64,000 nucleotides of DNA from Arthrobacter sp. U41 (GCF_001750145.1 NZ_CP015732.1:1364001-1428000); one strand, 5' to 3'; counted from the stretch's first letter, positions 25,747 through 34,298 are shown. The notes: generated by a model not told the origin, from the sequence alone. A program made the numbers and translations.

Positions 25747-26526
25747 GTGAAGGATCACCAGGGGCCACCGTCCGCGTCCGGAGCAAAGGGGGCTGTTGAG
25801 CGGACCAAGGGCGGCCCGCTCTGGAAAACCGTCAGTGCCGAGCTTCTGGCGGAAGTCCTCGCCGGAGAGTTCGCGGCAGGCTTCCCGGGCGAGCTGGAAC
25901 TGGCCCGGCGCTACGGAGTCAGCCGCGGCACGATCCGGGCGGCCCTGAAACCCTTGCGCGACGCCGGGCACATCACGGCGCACCCCGGGAAGAAACCCAC
26001 GGTGGTCGCCGGAAGAAGTACGGCGTACGGGCCGATCTACAGCGTCCTGGCGTCCATCCGGGAGTCCGGGATGAAACACAGCAGTGTGGTCCTGGAGCAG
26101 CACCTGGTGGTCAACGCGGAGGTGGCTGCAAAGCTTGCCCTGCATCCGGACGCGGAGCTCTTTCACCTCTCCCGGGTCCGCTTCGCCGACGGCGAGCCGA
26201 TTGGGCTGGACCAGGTCTGGCTTCCCGGAGCGACCGCCGGGAAGCTGCTGGAGGCTGACTTCCGTGACGCCTCCCTATACGGCGAGCTCGACCGGCGCTG
26301 CGGCGTCGTGCTCGACGGCGGCACGGAGCAGCTCACTGCAGTGCTTGCCACCCCCGGGCAGGCGGTCCTGCTCGGGTGTCCGGAGGGCTCCCCGCTGCTG
26401 CTGATCGAGCGGACCGGCTGCCACCGGGCTCGTGACCTCGAATTCCGGCGCAGCTATGTCCTGGGCGACCGCGTGGCGATCGCGACCGCCTTCGGCTGCA
26501 AGGCCACGCCGCCGCGTCGAGGCTAA
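25747..26526 (+). CDS. GntR-family regulator with UTRA domain
   Basis: About 259 residues from GTG 25747 (GGGAG just upstream); ATG 25708 or an earlier start is possible. N-terminal winged helix about 35-90 (LARRYGVSRGTIRAALKPL), then a UTRA ligand domain (VLEQHLVVNAEVAAKL, LFHLSRVRFADGEPIGLDQV). UTRA regulators sense sugars or amino acids. Its stop overlaps the convergent stop of the next minus-strand gene by three bases. No target is evident next to it. Confidence 0.85.
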   Translation: MKDHQGPPSASGAKGAVERTKGGPLWKTVSAELLAEVLAGEFAAGFPGELELARRYGVSRGTIRAALKPLRDAGHITAHPGKKPTVVAGRSTAYGPIYSVLASIRESGMKHSSVVLEQHLVVNAEVAAKLALHPDAELFHLSRVRFADGEPIGLDQVWLPGATAGKLLEADFRDASLYGELDRRCGVVLDGGTEQLTAVLATPGQAVLLGCPEGSPLLLIERTGCHRARDLEFRRSYVLGDRVAIATAFGCKATPPRRG

Positions 26527-27071
26527 GGGGCCCCCTGCCCCCGGCCGCCGGCGGCCGATTCCGCCGTGACGGCCCGCACGCGAGGCGCCGGGCACCGATC
26601 CTCGGAGGTTGCCCGCCTCAGGAAGGCCCACAGCAGCAGGGCGATGGAGAGGGCCGCCAGCACGGGCTGGATCGGTTCGAAGTACTGCATGGCGCCGGAA
26701 GTGCCGAGGGCCAACAAGACGAGCTTGTTGCAGACCGGGCAGCCCACGGCAAAGAACGAAACGATGGCCCCGGCGGCCCCGAAGCGGCCTTTGCCGTCGG
26801 ACTCTTCCCCGCCCGCCCCGGCGTCGGCCGCGGGTTCACGGGAAACATAGGTGGCCAGCAGCAGCCCGGTGAGGACCGCTGTGACGCCGAGGACCGGGAA
26901 GGACCACCAGGTGGGCGGGACCTCACGGCTGAAAAGCGGCGTGTCGATCAGGTCCGTGGGCACGGCCACCACGAGGTAGGTGAGGGCGGCGGCGACCGCC
27001 GCGGCCAGCCAGCGTCGCACCGGCCACTGCGCCAGGGCAGGGATCAAGGTTTGGTATTTGCTGCGCATCAT
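26523..27071 (-). CDS. Integral membrane protein with CPVC redox motif
   Basis: 182 residues. Four hydrophobic segments with the motif FFAVGCPVCNKLVLLALG inside the third, so a CxxC pair sits within or at the edge of the membrane. Start at 27071 overlaps the CcdA stop by ATGA. It therefore probably works with the CcdA-like and thioredoxin-fold proteins in passing electrons or disulfides across the membrane (inference). I do not recognise a formal family name. Confidence 0.8.
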   Translation of the reverse strand: MMRSKYQTLIPALAQWPVRRWLAAAVAAALTYLVVAVPTDLIDTPLFSREVPPTWWSFPVLGVTAVLTGLLLATYVSREPAADAGAGGEESDGKGRFGAAGAIVSFFAVGCPVCNKLVLLALGTSGAMQYFEPIQPVLAALSIALLLWAFLRRATSEDRCPAPRVRAVTAESAAGGRGQGAP

Positions 27072-27997
27072 CTGGCATCCCTGTCTGCGACCGGGCCAGG
27101 GCCAGCGGTGGCTGTCCCGGTGGCCGTGGTGGTCTCCGGCGCATTCTGTTGGTCGACCGCTCCGGGGAGGTCGCGGTGGGTCACGGCCGGCTCGTTTTGC
27201 CGGCTCTTGAAATACAGTGCCATGCCGATGGCGAGAACGACGGTCGCGACCCCGGCGACAACAAGGTCGGGGACGCCGGCGGCGGCCTCGGTGGCAGCCG
27301 ATTCCGCCCGGAACTGGTCCTGGACCGTCAGCACGCCGCCCAGCCCCGCCGTGCCGTCGCTGACCAGCAGGAGCACGCCGATGCCGACGGAAATGAGGCC
27401 GGAAATGAACATCAGCCAGGAATTCGACCACGTCCCGATGGTGAGCGGCCGCGGCCGCAACCAGCGGCGGCCGGAGATGCCCAGCCGGTCCCACAGGAGG
27501 GCCAGGACAAAGAGCGGCACGGCCATGCCAAGCGCGTAAACTGCCAGCAGCGCGCCGCCGTAGACGGCGTTGCTGCCCACTGCGGCCACGGTCAGGATGG
27601 AGCCCAGAATCGGACCGGTGCAGACGCCGGCGACGCCATAGACGGTTCCCAAGGCGAAGACGGACAGCCGGGACGACCCGGTGCCCGCTGCCGGCGTCAG
27701 CCCGGAGGGAAGCCGGATTGCGGCGATCTGGGCGGCGCCCAGGAGGATCACCAGGCCCGCTGAAACTGCGACCAGGACGGGCCGGTGCTGCGTGACGAGG
27801 GACCCGAGCACCCCGGCAAATACGCCCAGCGGCACCAGGGTGGTCAGCAGGCCCAGATAGAACAATCCCGTCCGTGCCACCAGCCGGGTCGTGGTGGAGA
27901 AGGCGTAGGCAAAGAATGCCGGCAACAAGAGGGCTGAACAAGGGCTCAACAGGGTAAGAATGCCGCCCAGGAGTGCGCCGGCGTAGCCGATATCCAT
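27068..27997 (-). CDS. CcdA/DsbD-like thiol-disulfide transporter
   Basis: 309 residues with six to seven helices. Starts with GYAGALLGGILTLLSPCSAL (the conserved first Cys with Pro: SPCSA) and has CTGPILGSIL for the second Cys. CcdA carries reducing equivalents from cytosolic thioredoxin to extracytoplasmic thioredoxin-like proteins, for example for cytochrome c or copper enzymes. It is joined to the DsbA-like gene by a one-base overlap (TGATG) and to the CPVC protein by ATGA. The operon reads DsbA-like, CcdA, CPVC protein. Confidence 0.9.
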   Translation of the reverse strand: MDIGYAGALLGGILTLLSPCSALLLPAFFAYAFSTTTRLVARTGLFYLGLLTTLVPLGVFAGVLGSLVTQHRPVLVAVSAGLVILLGAAQIAAIRLPSGLTPAAGTGSSRLSVFALGTVYGVAGVCTGPILGSILTVAAVGSNAVYGGALLAVYALGMAVPLFVLALLWDRLGISGRRWLRPRPLTIGTWSNSWLMFISGLISVGIGVLLLVSDGTAGLGGVLTVQDQFRAESAATEAAAGVPDLVVAGVATVVLAIGMALYFKSRQNEPAVTHRDLPGAVDQQNAPETTTATGTATAGPGPVADRDAR

Positions 27998-28752
27998 CAG
28001 TTGCCCTTGGCAGACTTCAGTGCAGCATCGATGGCCTTCTCAAAGGCGGCCAGCGGCTGTGCACCAACGAGCGGGGTGTCGTTCACCAGGAAGGTGGGGG
28101 TCCCGGTTGCGCCAAGGGACGCGGCCTCCTGGGCATCCTTCGAGACCGCGGCTTTGAGCTCGGGGGAGTCCAGGTCCGCTTCGAACTGCTTCAGGTCGGG
28201 GACTCCTGCATCGGCCGCAAGCTTGACCAGGCGCTCCCGCGGCAGCTCGGCGTGGCCGCGTTCGGGCGCGATGGAGAAGACGGCCTTGTTGAACTCCCAG
28301 AACCTGCCCTGCTCGCCGGCCGCACGTCCGGCGACGGCGGCGGCGGATGACTCGGCCCCAAAGACCGGCAGATCACGCCACTCGACCCTCAGGTCGCCGC
28401 GGTCAACGTATTTCGCCACCAGCGGGGGAAGGGTGTCCCGGGAAAACAGCCCGCAGAAGGGGCAGCGGTAGTCCGCGTACTCCACCAGGACGACCGGGGC
28501 ATCCCGGCTGCCGATCGCGGTCGGATCGTCCGCTTCCCTGCGGGACATGTCCAGTTTTTCGTCGGCGGAGCCTTTGGTGTCCTGGGACTGCTGCCGTGGC
28601 TCGGTGGCGTCTTTTTGCGCCGCTGCGCCCTGGTAGGAGAGCAGCCCCACGAACAGCAACAGCACGGCGATGCCCAGTGCCGGCAGGACTATCGATGCGG
28701 TGCGGCGGCCCGGCTTGGCCGCTGCAGGCTTGGATTTGGTCAGGGTGGGCAT
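27997..28752 (-). CDS. DsbA/DsbG-like thioredoxin-fold protein, membrane-anchored
   Basis: 251 residues: one N-terminal helix (residues 18-40, TASIVLPALGIAVLLLFVGL) then a periplasmic-type thioredoxin fold with VEYADYRCPFCGLFSRDTL, catalytic CPFC, the inserted helical domain and the cis-Pro segment GTPTFLVNDTPL. DsbA-like enzymes form or reshuffle disulfides outside the membrane. It is the first gene of the trio. Operator-like ATGTTT-ACAT dyads lie just upstream. Confidence 0.9.
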   Translation of the reverse strand: MPTLTKSKPAAAKPGRRTASIVLPALGIAVLLLFVGLLSYQGAAAQKDATEPRQQSQDTKGSADEKLDMSRREADDPTAIGSRDAPVVLVEYADYRCPFCGLFSRDTLPPLVAKYVDRGDLRVEWRDLPVFGAESSAAAVAGRAAGEQGRFWEFNKAVFSIAPERGHAELPRERLVKLAADAGVPDLKQFEADLDSPELKAAVSKDAQEAASLGATGTPTFLVNDTPLVGAQPLAAFEKAIDAALKSAKGN

Positions 28753-28784
28753 CCTGGCTCCTCGAACGTGCCGTAGGGGAAATG

Positions 28785-28923
28785 AAATGTTTAGACATTT
28801 AGTAGGGTGCGAGGCTACGTGACATGCGTGCCGTTGTAAAACACCGGTAAGCCGGCTGCGGGACTTTGCCGGCAGGCTTTGCCCGTCTGCCCCGGGTGAC
28901 TATGGAGGAATGTTTGTACATTT
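28785..28923. promoter_or_regulatory. Two near-identical dyads (ATGTTTnnACAT) between divergent genes
   Basis: AAATGTTTAGACATTT at 28785-28800 and GAATGTTTGTACATTT at 28908-28923 share 13 of 16 bases and are each palindromic in ATGT/ACAT. They sit between the DsbA-like gene and the DsrE-like gene, 112 bp apart. They look like two operators for a single repressor, perhaps an ArsR/SmtB-type regulator. Confidence 0.55.
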
Positions 28924-29004
28924 GAGCGGCGGCCGCTAGCATGCAGGGAAACTCCCTGAACCGGCTGCACTGCGGGCGGGCCTGTCCGTGCCGAGGGGGA
29001 CTGC

Positions 29005-29430
29005 GTGTCTGAATTTGGAGCCGAAAACCATAACGGGGACACCGCCGGGAACGGCAGGCCCGGGCCGGAGGGGCGGACGGTGCAGGCGCGGCGCGGGCTC
29101 GTGGCCCATGCCGTCGGTTCGTTGCCGGACGGGGCGCTTGCCGGGGTGCTGCGGAGCAGCCAGAATGCTGTTGCGGCGCTCGGACCGGAGGTTCCCGTCG
29201 AGGCTGTCATCCAGGGCCCCGGAGTGGCCCTCCTGGCGGAGGGATCGGGGTTCGGTGAAGCCATTTCCACCGCCGTCGCCGGCGGTGTCCGGGTGCTGGC
29301 CTGCGGGAACAGCCTGCGTTCGGCGGGAGTGCCGGCCGAACGCCTGCTGCCCGGCGTCGGGATGGTGCCGGCGGCCATCGCCCACCTCGCCAGACGGCAG
29401 TGGGACGGCTGGGCCTACGTCCGCCTCTAG
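29005..29430 (+). CDS. DsrE/DsrF-like (YchN-type) small protein
   Basis: 141 residues from GTG 29005, with GGGGGA upstream. The pattern VEAVIQGPGVALLAEGSGFG, GGVRVLACGNSL and LLPGVGMVPAAIAHLARRQW matches DsrE-family sulfur-handling folds, including the conserved Cys in (V)LACGNS and the family's LPGVxxVPAxI. DsrE proteins bind or relay persulfide sulfur; here only one Cys is present. Its divergent partner is the DsbA-like gene, joined by the paired dyads. Confidence 0.78.
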   Translation: MSEFGAENHNGDTAGNGRPGPEGRTVQARRGLVAHAVGSLPDGALAGVLRSSQNAVAALGPEVPVEAVIQGPGVALLAEGSGFGEAISTAVAGGVRVLACGNSLRSAGVPAERLLPGVGMVPAAIAHLARRQWDGWAYVRL

Positions 29431-29455
29431 CCGGTGCCGGCCCTGCCCTGTCGGC

Positions 29456-30001
29456 TCAGCCCTGCGGCCGCGGCCTGGCCGGGAACAGCGGGCGGCAGTC
29501 GGTGCAGACGTCGACGTCGGAATCCGGCGATCCGCTGCGGCCCAGTGTGGCCCTGCGCTCCAGCTCCAGGCGGCCGTGCAGGGCCCATGCCATGACGGCC
29601 ACGGACAGCAGTCCGACGGCGACCTGGACTGACGGGAGAGTCTCCCTCGTCGAGCTCGCCCAGACCACGCCGAAGAGGCCCAGGACGGGCCAGCGCAGAT
29701 CGCACAGCGTGGCCGCCGCGCCGATCGGCGCGTTCACATAGCTGCCTGCCAGGAAGCCGGCCAGGACCGATCCGGCAGCCACCAGGGCGTAGCCCGTCCA
29801 GCCGGTGCCGGTGCCGGAGATCATGCCGTTGGCGGCCATCAGGAAGACGCCGGCGAGGCCGGCCGCGGCCATGGTTGTCGCCACACGTGCCCGGGGCCAG
29901 CTGCGGAGCACCTGGGCGAGCTGGTGAACGCGGCCCCGGCCTGCGGGTGTCTCGGCCGCGTCCGGGCGGATGTTTTCTTCGGGCCTGCTGTTGGCTGTCA
30001 T
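29456..30001 (-). CDS. Membrane protein with C-terminal CxxC
   Basis: 181 residues: a charged N-terminus, about four helices (TTMAAAGLAGVFLMAANGMI, GYALVAAGSVLAGFLAGSYV, LRWPVLGLFGVVWAS, VQVAVGLLSVAVMAWALHG), and a tail with DVDVCTDCRPLF. The CxxC at the C-terminus suggests metal or redox binding. Its start overlaps the stop of the MFS exporter by ATGA, so the two are translated together and could act together. No family name is recognised. Confidence 0.75.
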   Translation of the reverse strand: MTANSRPEENIRPDAAETPAGRGRVHQLAQVLRSWPRARVATTMAAAGLAGVFLMAANGMISGTGTGWTGYALVAAGSVLAGFLAGSYVNAPIGAAATLCDLRWPVLGLFGVVWASSTRETLPSVQVAVGLLSVAVMAWALHGRLELERRATLGRSGSPDSDVDVCTDCRPLFPARPRPQG

Positions 30002-31314
30002 GCCTGGTCCTGTTCCTGGTTGGGATGCCGTGGCTGCAGGGTGGTCCAGACGATCACGGCGACCACCAGGGCAATGGAGAGGAAGCCGAGCCCGGAATAC
30101 CCGACGGCGGCCAGCACCGGTCCGGCCAGTGCCCCGCCGGTCGCCCCTGCTGCGTTCATGCTCAGGTCCGAGACACCCTGGATCGCCGGCCGGTCCTGCA
30201 CATGGGCGGACTCGGCCACCAGCGCGGACCCGGCGACCACGGAGGCGGACCAGCCCAGCCCCAGCAGGATCAGGCTCGCGGTCACGGCGGTGCCGGAGTC
30301 CGGCGCGACTCCGGCCAGCACCAGCGAAATCAGCAGCATGGCCTGGCCCAGCAGGATGGTGCGCAGCCGCCCTGCCTTGTCCGCCATCCAGCCGAAAACG
30401 GGAGACAGCGCATACATGCCGGCGATGTGCAGGCTGATCGTCAGGCCGACCACCGTGAGGCTGGCCCCATGGTCGCGCAGGTGCACGGGAGTCATGGACA
30501 TAAGCCCCACCATCGTGGCGTGGCTGAGGGCGACGGCGGCCACCGCATACCGCGCCCTCGGGTTGCTGCGCAGAATCCGCAGCCCGCTCTTGGGCTGGGG
30601 TGCTTCGAGATCGGGCACCCGCGAGGACATTGCGGTGAGGAGGGGGTCCGGCCGCAGGCCCGTCGCATAGACGACGGCGGCCGCAAGCTGGGCGGCCACG
30701 GAAAAGGCGAAAGCGCCCGTCAGCGGGGGGAGGCCAAGGGCGGCGCCGACCATCTCGCCGGGACCGAACAGGTTCGGGCCCAGGACGGCGCCGATTGTTG
30801 TGGACCACACCACGATCGAGAGGTCCCGGCCCCGGGACCCCGGGCGGGATAGGTCGGTTGCGGCAAAACGTGCCTGCAGATTCACCGCGGATCCCGCGCC
30901 GAGGAGCATCAGGCCCAGCAGCAGCAACGGGAAGACCCCCAGCGCGGCGGAGGTGATTGCCACGACGGCGCCCGCCCCGGCAATCAGGGCGCCGGTGGAC
31001 AGCGAGATCCGCCGGCCGCGGGCCTGGGCCAGCCGGGCCAGGGGGACGGCGGCGAAGGCGGCGCCGAGGGTGCTCATCGTGGCGGCCATGCCGGACCACG
31101 CGTTGGATCCGGAGAGCTGGGCTGCCAGCAGGGAGCCCAGGGAGAGTGTGGCTCCCATGCCGATGCCGCCGAGGATCTGGCCGCCGACGAGGACTGAGAC
31201 GACTCGGCGTTGCAGCCGGTGATTTTCCGCTCCGGGCCGGGCCGGGGGTGTGATGGTTCCCGGTCTGGCGGCCTCGCCTGGTTTCAGGCCTTCCGGACGT
31301 TCCTGTGTGTTCAT
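29998..31314 (-). CDS. Major facilitator superfamily exporter
   Basis: 438 residues from ATG 31314 with AAGGAT upstream; twelve helices predicted. Signs of the drug:H+ antiporter type include the loop motif RLAQARGRRISLSTGALIAG and GWMADKAGRLRTILLGQAML. The substrate is unknown. It diverges from a small Cys-rich protein, with a CsoR-like palindrome between them, and is coupled to the CxxC membrane protein, so a metal or thiol-active substrate is plausible (inference). Confidence 0.88.
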   Translation of the reverse strand: MNTQERPEGLKPGEAARPGTITPPARPGAENHRLQRRVVSVLVGGQILGGIGMGATLSLGSLLAAQLSGSNAWSGMAATMSTLGAAFAAVPLARLAQARGRRISLSTGALIAGAGAVVAITSAALGVFPLLLLGLMLLGAGSAVNLQARFAATDLSRPGSRGRDLSIVVWSTTIGAVLGPNLFGPGEMVGAALGLPPLTGAFAFSVAAQLAAAVVYATGLRPDPLLTAMSSRVPDLEAPQPKSGLRILRSNPRARYAVAAVALSHATMVGLMSMTPVHLRDHGASLTVVGLTISLHIAGMYALSPVFGWMADKAGRLRTILLGQAMLLISLVLAGVAPDSGTAVTASLILLGLGWSASVVAGSALVAESAHVQDRPAIQGVSDLSMNAAGATGGALAGPVLAAVGYSGLGFLSIALVVAVIVWTTLQPRHPNQEQDQA

Positions 31315-31368
31315 GCTGATCCTTCTGTGCTCCCGGCCATGGCCCCTGCGGCCGGGGCTCCCCTCAAT

Positions 31369-31384
31369 ATACCCCATGGGGTAT
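31369..31384. promoter_or_regulatory. CsoR/ArsR-type operator, perfect 16-bp palindrome
   Basis: ATACCCCATGGGGTAT lies between the MFS exporter (start 31314, minus) and the Cys-rich microprotein (start 31436, plus). The sequence fits the ATACCCC..GGGGTAT pattern of metal- or sulfur-sensing repressors of the CsoR family and resembles the copy at 25612. Confidence 0.65.
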
Positions 31385-31435
31385 TATTGTTTGTATTAGG
31401 TGTTGCATCCGCAGCACCCCGAGTTTGGAGATCCT

Positions 31436-31555
31436 ATGTGTGCTGCAGTTCGTTGTAATCGTTGCGGAAAAATCACCTGGGCCGGCTGCGGCGAGCATGT
31501 CGACTCAGTTATGGCCGATGTGCCCCAGGACCAGCGCTGCACCTGCGACGGCTAA
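31436..31555 (+). CDS. 39-residue Cys-rich putative metal-binding microprotein
   Basis: MCAAVRCNRCGKITWAGCGE continues to end in DQRCTCDG. Six Cys in CxxC/CxC-type spacing with one His resemble a zinc ribbon. GGAG lies 5 bp before the ATG and the codons are strongly GC3. Small proteins of this look occur in actinobacteria. It diverges from the MFS exporter across a CsoR-type palindrome, so both may respond to the same metal or thiol signal (inference). The palindromic repeat copy C follows the stop by two bases. Confidence 0.72.
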   Translation: MCAAVRCNRCGKITWAGCGEHVDSVMADVPQDQRCTCDG

Positions 31556-31557
31556 AC

Positions 31558-31620
31558 CAACGCGGGGTCACCTCGCGCCCATGCTGAAGCCTCGGATGGG
31601 CGCTGTGTGACCCCGCGTTG
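31558..31620. repeat. Palindromic repeat, copy C
   Basis: CAACGCGGGGTCAC...GTGACCCCGCGTTG arms match copies A and B. The interior keeps GCGCCCAT and ATGGGCGC. It begins two bases after the Cys-rich microprotein stop, as a terminator would. Confidence 0.8.
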
Positions 31621-31716
31621 TGGTGGGGGTTAGAGTTTCACCCTAGGGGACACCCCAGGACGAAGTTTTCAGCAACCGCCACGAATCCGCGGCGGGGAAG
31701 CAGCCGGGAGTCATCA

Positions 31717-32310
31717 GTGCGGCACGGATCCAAGCCCACCATCCGCGACGTCGCGGAGGCGGCAGGGGTGTCCCTGACCACGGTCTCCTACGTGCTGTCC
31801 GGCCGCCCCGGCGGAAACACCCGGATCAGCCAGCCCACCCAGGACCGTGTTCATGCCGCGGCCCAGGCGCTGGGCTATATCCCCAACCGGGCCGCGCGCG
31901 GCATGCGGCGCGGACGCACCGACGTCGTGGCCGTGGCCATCACCGACCTCGACGACTCCTGGGACCGCGCGCTGGCCGCAGCGACCGCCAGGATCCTGCC
32001 CCGGCACGGCTACCAGCCGGTCATCCTGATGGGTGAAAGCTGGCGGCAGTTTATGCTGACCGGCGGAGCCGACGGCGTTGTCCTCGGCTCCAAGCCGGCG
32101 GACCGTTCCTCCGAGGACCTGGAGACTATGACGGAACTCGCAGACCGCGGTGTGAGCCTGCTGGTTTTCTCGGACACCCTGCAGCCGGACGGCTTCGGCG
32201 TGCTGGCACCGGGGCACCACGCGGCTGCCGGGACGGGCAACCCGCCGGCCGGCGGCAACCCGCTCTTCGAAGAGGCCGTCTCCCTGCTGCTCGCCCGGCT
32301 TCGCGGCTGA
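31717..32310 (+). CDS. LacI-family regulator, shortened
   Basis: 197 residues from GTG 31717 (GGGAG upstream), against about 330-350 for typical LacI proteins. The DNA-binding part is complete: KPTIRDVAEAAGVSLTTVSY, VLSGR, RVHAAAQALGYIPNRAARGM. The effector-binding domain has only its first lobe (DVVAVAITDLDDSWDRALAA, ADGVVLGSKPA) and then jumps to a Gly/Ala-rich stretch and NPLFEEAVSLLLARLRG. So either an internal deletion removed most of the ligand domain or this is a naturally compact form. The next gene, a SulP transporter, is 253 bp away. Confidence 0.82.
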   Translation: MRHGSKPTIRDVAEAAGVSLTTVSYVLSGRPGGNTRISQPTQDRVHAAAQALGYIPNRAARGMRRGRTDVVAVAITDLDDSWDRALAAATARILPRHGYQPVILMGESWRQFMLTGGADGVVLGSKPADRSSEDLETMTELADRGVSLLVFSDTLQPDGFGVLAPGHHAAAGTGNPPAGGNPLFEEAVSLLLARLRG

Positions 32311-32563
32311 GTGCCTTTCCCGTCACGGGGACGGGGAAGGGCCCGGGGACGGAGCCTTCACGGTCCGCGGCCCCACAGGGTCCCACGGTAAAGTTGCACC
32401 TGCAGGGCCGGCCGCGACGCTTCCGGCCGACGCCCTTGCCTCGTTACCTCCCTTTCGGTGCGGTGTCGCGCCCCATCCTTCACCTGTTTGCCGGCGTTGC
32501 CCACGCTTTGCTGAATACGAAAGCCGCCGCGGCGCGTCTTCCCGAGACTGAACGGAGCCAGCA

Positions 32564-34180
32564 ATGGCCACCAAAACCGCCGGAACCGTCCCGGTCCTGA
32601 CCCCGGAACAGCTCCAGTCCGTCCGCGGCACCCTGCGGTCACCGCGCCGGCTGAAGACCGAGGTCCTCGGCGGGCTCGTCGTGGCGCTGGCACTTATTCC
32701 GGAGGCCATTGCCTTTTCGATCATCGCCGGTGTCGATCCCCGGATCGGTCTCTTCGCTTCGTTCACGATGGCGGTCACGATCGCCGTCGTCGGCGGACGA
32801 CCGGCCATGATCTCGGCGGCCACGGGCGCCGTCGCCCTGGTGATCGCCCCGCTGGTGAAGTCCCACGGCCTGGACTACCTCATCGCCGCCGTCATCCTCG
32901 CCGGCATCTTCCAGATCATCCTGGGCCTGTCCGGGGTGGCCAGGCTGATGCGGTTCATTCCCCGCTCGGTCATGGTCGGGTTCGTCAACGCCTTGGCCAT
33001 TCTGATCTTCATGTCCCAGGTCCCCGAGCTGATCGGCGTCACCTGGCTGGTCTATCCGCTCACCGCGGTGGGCCTGCTGATTGTCTTCGGCCTGCCCGGG
33101 CTGACCAAAGCCGTGCCGGCACCGCTCGTTGCGATCGTGGCGCTGACACTCGTGACGGTGCTGGCCGCCGTCGCCGTCCCCACGGTGGGGGATAAGGGCG
33201 CGCTGCCCGACTCGTTGCCGTCCTTCTTCCTTCCCAACGTGCCGCTGACGCTTGAGACGCTGCAGGTGATCTTCCCGTTCGCCCTGGCCATGGCCTTCGT
33301 GGGGCTGCTCGAATCCCTCATGACCGCGAAACTCGTCGACGACATCACGGACACGCGCTCCCACAAGACCCGCGAGGCCTGGGGCCAGGGCGTCGCGAAT
33401 ATTGTCACCGGCTTCTTCGGCGGCATGGGCGGCTGCGCGATGATCGGGCAGACCATGATCAACGTCAAGGCGTCCGGCGCACGCACCCGGATCTCGACCT
33501 TCCTCGCCGGGGTGTTCCTGCTCATCCTGGTGGTGGCCCTGGGCGACATCGTGTCCCTCATCCCGATGGGCGCCCTCGTGGCCGTGATGATCTTCGTCGC
33601 CGTGGCCACCTTCGACTGGCACAGCATCCGGCCGTCCGCGCTGAAGGCGCTGCCCAAGAGTGAAACGCTCGTCATGGTGGCCACCGTGATCGTCACTGTG
33701 GCGACGCACAACCTGGCCATCGGTGTTGGCGTCGGCGTCCTGGTGGCGATGGTCATGTTCGCCCGCCGCGTGGCGCACTTCGTTACGGTGGACCGCACCG
33801 TGACAGAGGTCGACGGCCGCCAGGTCGCCACCTACAAGGTCGACGGCGAACTCTTCTTCGCTTCATCGAACGACCTCTACACCCAGTTCGAATACGCCCT
33901 GGACCCGGAGCGGGTGGTCATCGACATGCACGCCAGCCACCTCTGGGACGCGTCCACCATCGCTTCGCTGGATGCCATCACCGAGAAGTACCGGCACCAC
34001 GGCAAGACCGTGGAGATTGTGGGCCTCAACGACGCCAGCCTGCTGATGCGCGAACGCCTCGCCGGAAAGCTCGGCGCCGGCCCCGCCCCGGCAGGCGGTG
34101 TCAGGCCAGCGGGGCCGGGGTGGCGGCTGAACCGGACCGCTGTGTTGCCGCCGCGGCAGGATCCACCAGCGGGTCGATGA
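32564..34180 (+). CDS. SulP-family anion transporter with STAS domain
   Basis: 538 residues. Ten to twelve helices with the SulP signature (ALALIPEAIAFSIIAGVDPR, IGLFASFTMAVTIAVVGGRP) and GFFGGMGGCAMIGQTMINVK, then a C-terminal STAS domain (about 415-515, KVDGELFFASSNDLYTQFEY). SulP proteins carry sulfate, bicarbonate or dicarboxylates; SulP plus STAS is the usual architecture. No sulfate assimilation genes are adjacent. GGAGCC precedes the ATG. The last 30 residues are Pro/Arg-rich and unlike the family. Confidence 0.92.
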   Translation: MATKTAGTVPVLTPEQLQSVRGTLRSPRRLKTEVLGGLVVALALIPEAIAFSIIAGVDPRIGLFASFTMAVTIAVVGGRPAMISAATGAVALVIAPLVKSHGLDYLIAAVILAGIFQIILGLSGVARLMRFIPRSVMVGFVNALAILIFMSQVPELIGVTWLVYPLTAVGLLIVFGLPGLTKAVPAPLVAIVALTLVTVLAAVAVPTVGDKGALPDSLPSFFLPNVPLTLETLQVIFPFALAMAFVGLLESLMTAKLVDDITDTRSHKTREAWGQGVANIVTGFFGGMGGCAMIGQTMINVKASGARTRISTFLAGVFLLILVVALGDIVSLIPMGALVAVMIFVAVATFDWHSIRPSALKALPKSETLVMVATVIVTVATHNLAIGVGVGVLVAMVMFARRVAHFVTVDRTVTEVDGRQVATYKVDGELFFASSNDLYTQFEYALDPERVVIDMHASHLWDASTIASLDAITEKYRHHGKTVEIVGLNDASLLMRERLAGKLGAGPAPAGGVRPAGPGWRLNRTAVLPPRQDPPAGR

Positions 34181-34205
34181 AGGCTTCGGCGGAGGTGTGG
34201 GTGTC

Positions 34206-34298
34206 CTAGACTCCGTGCAGGCCGATGAGGGTGGGCAGGGCTGCGGCGGCCGCGGCGATGGCGCAGACGATGAACGCCTGGGAGAAGCCGTTGACGCC
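34206..34298 (-). pseudogene. C-terminal remnant of an MFS transporter
   Basis: Thirty codons end in a stop and read GVNGFSQAFIVCAIAAAAAA then LPTLIGLHGV, a typical last helix of a drug-type MFS protein. Upstream on the same strand the homology is lost. The rest of the gene has been deleted. Confidence 0.65.

Noticed and set aside
32639..33778. Asp/His/Gly-rich minus-strand frame opposite SulP
   Set aside because: Antisense of membrane helices gives exactly this composition; no start signal.
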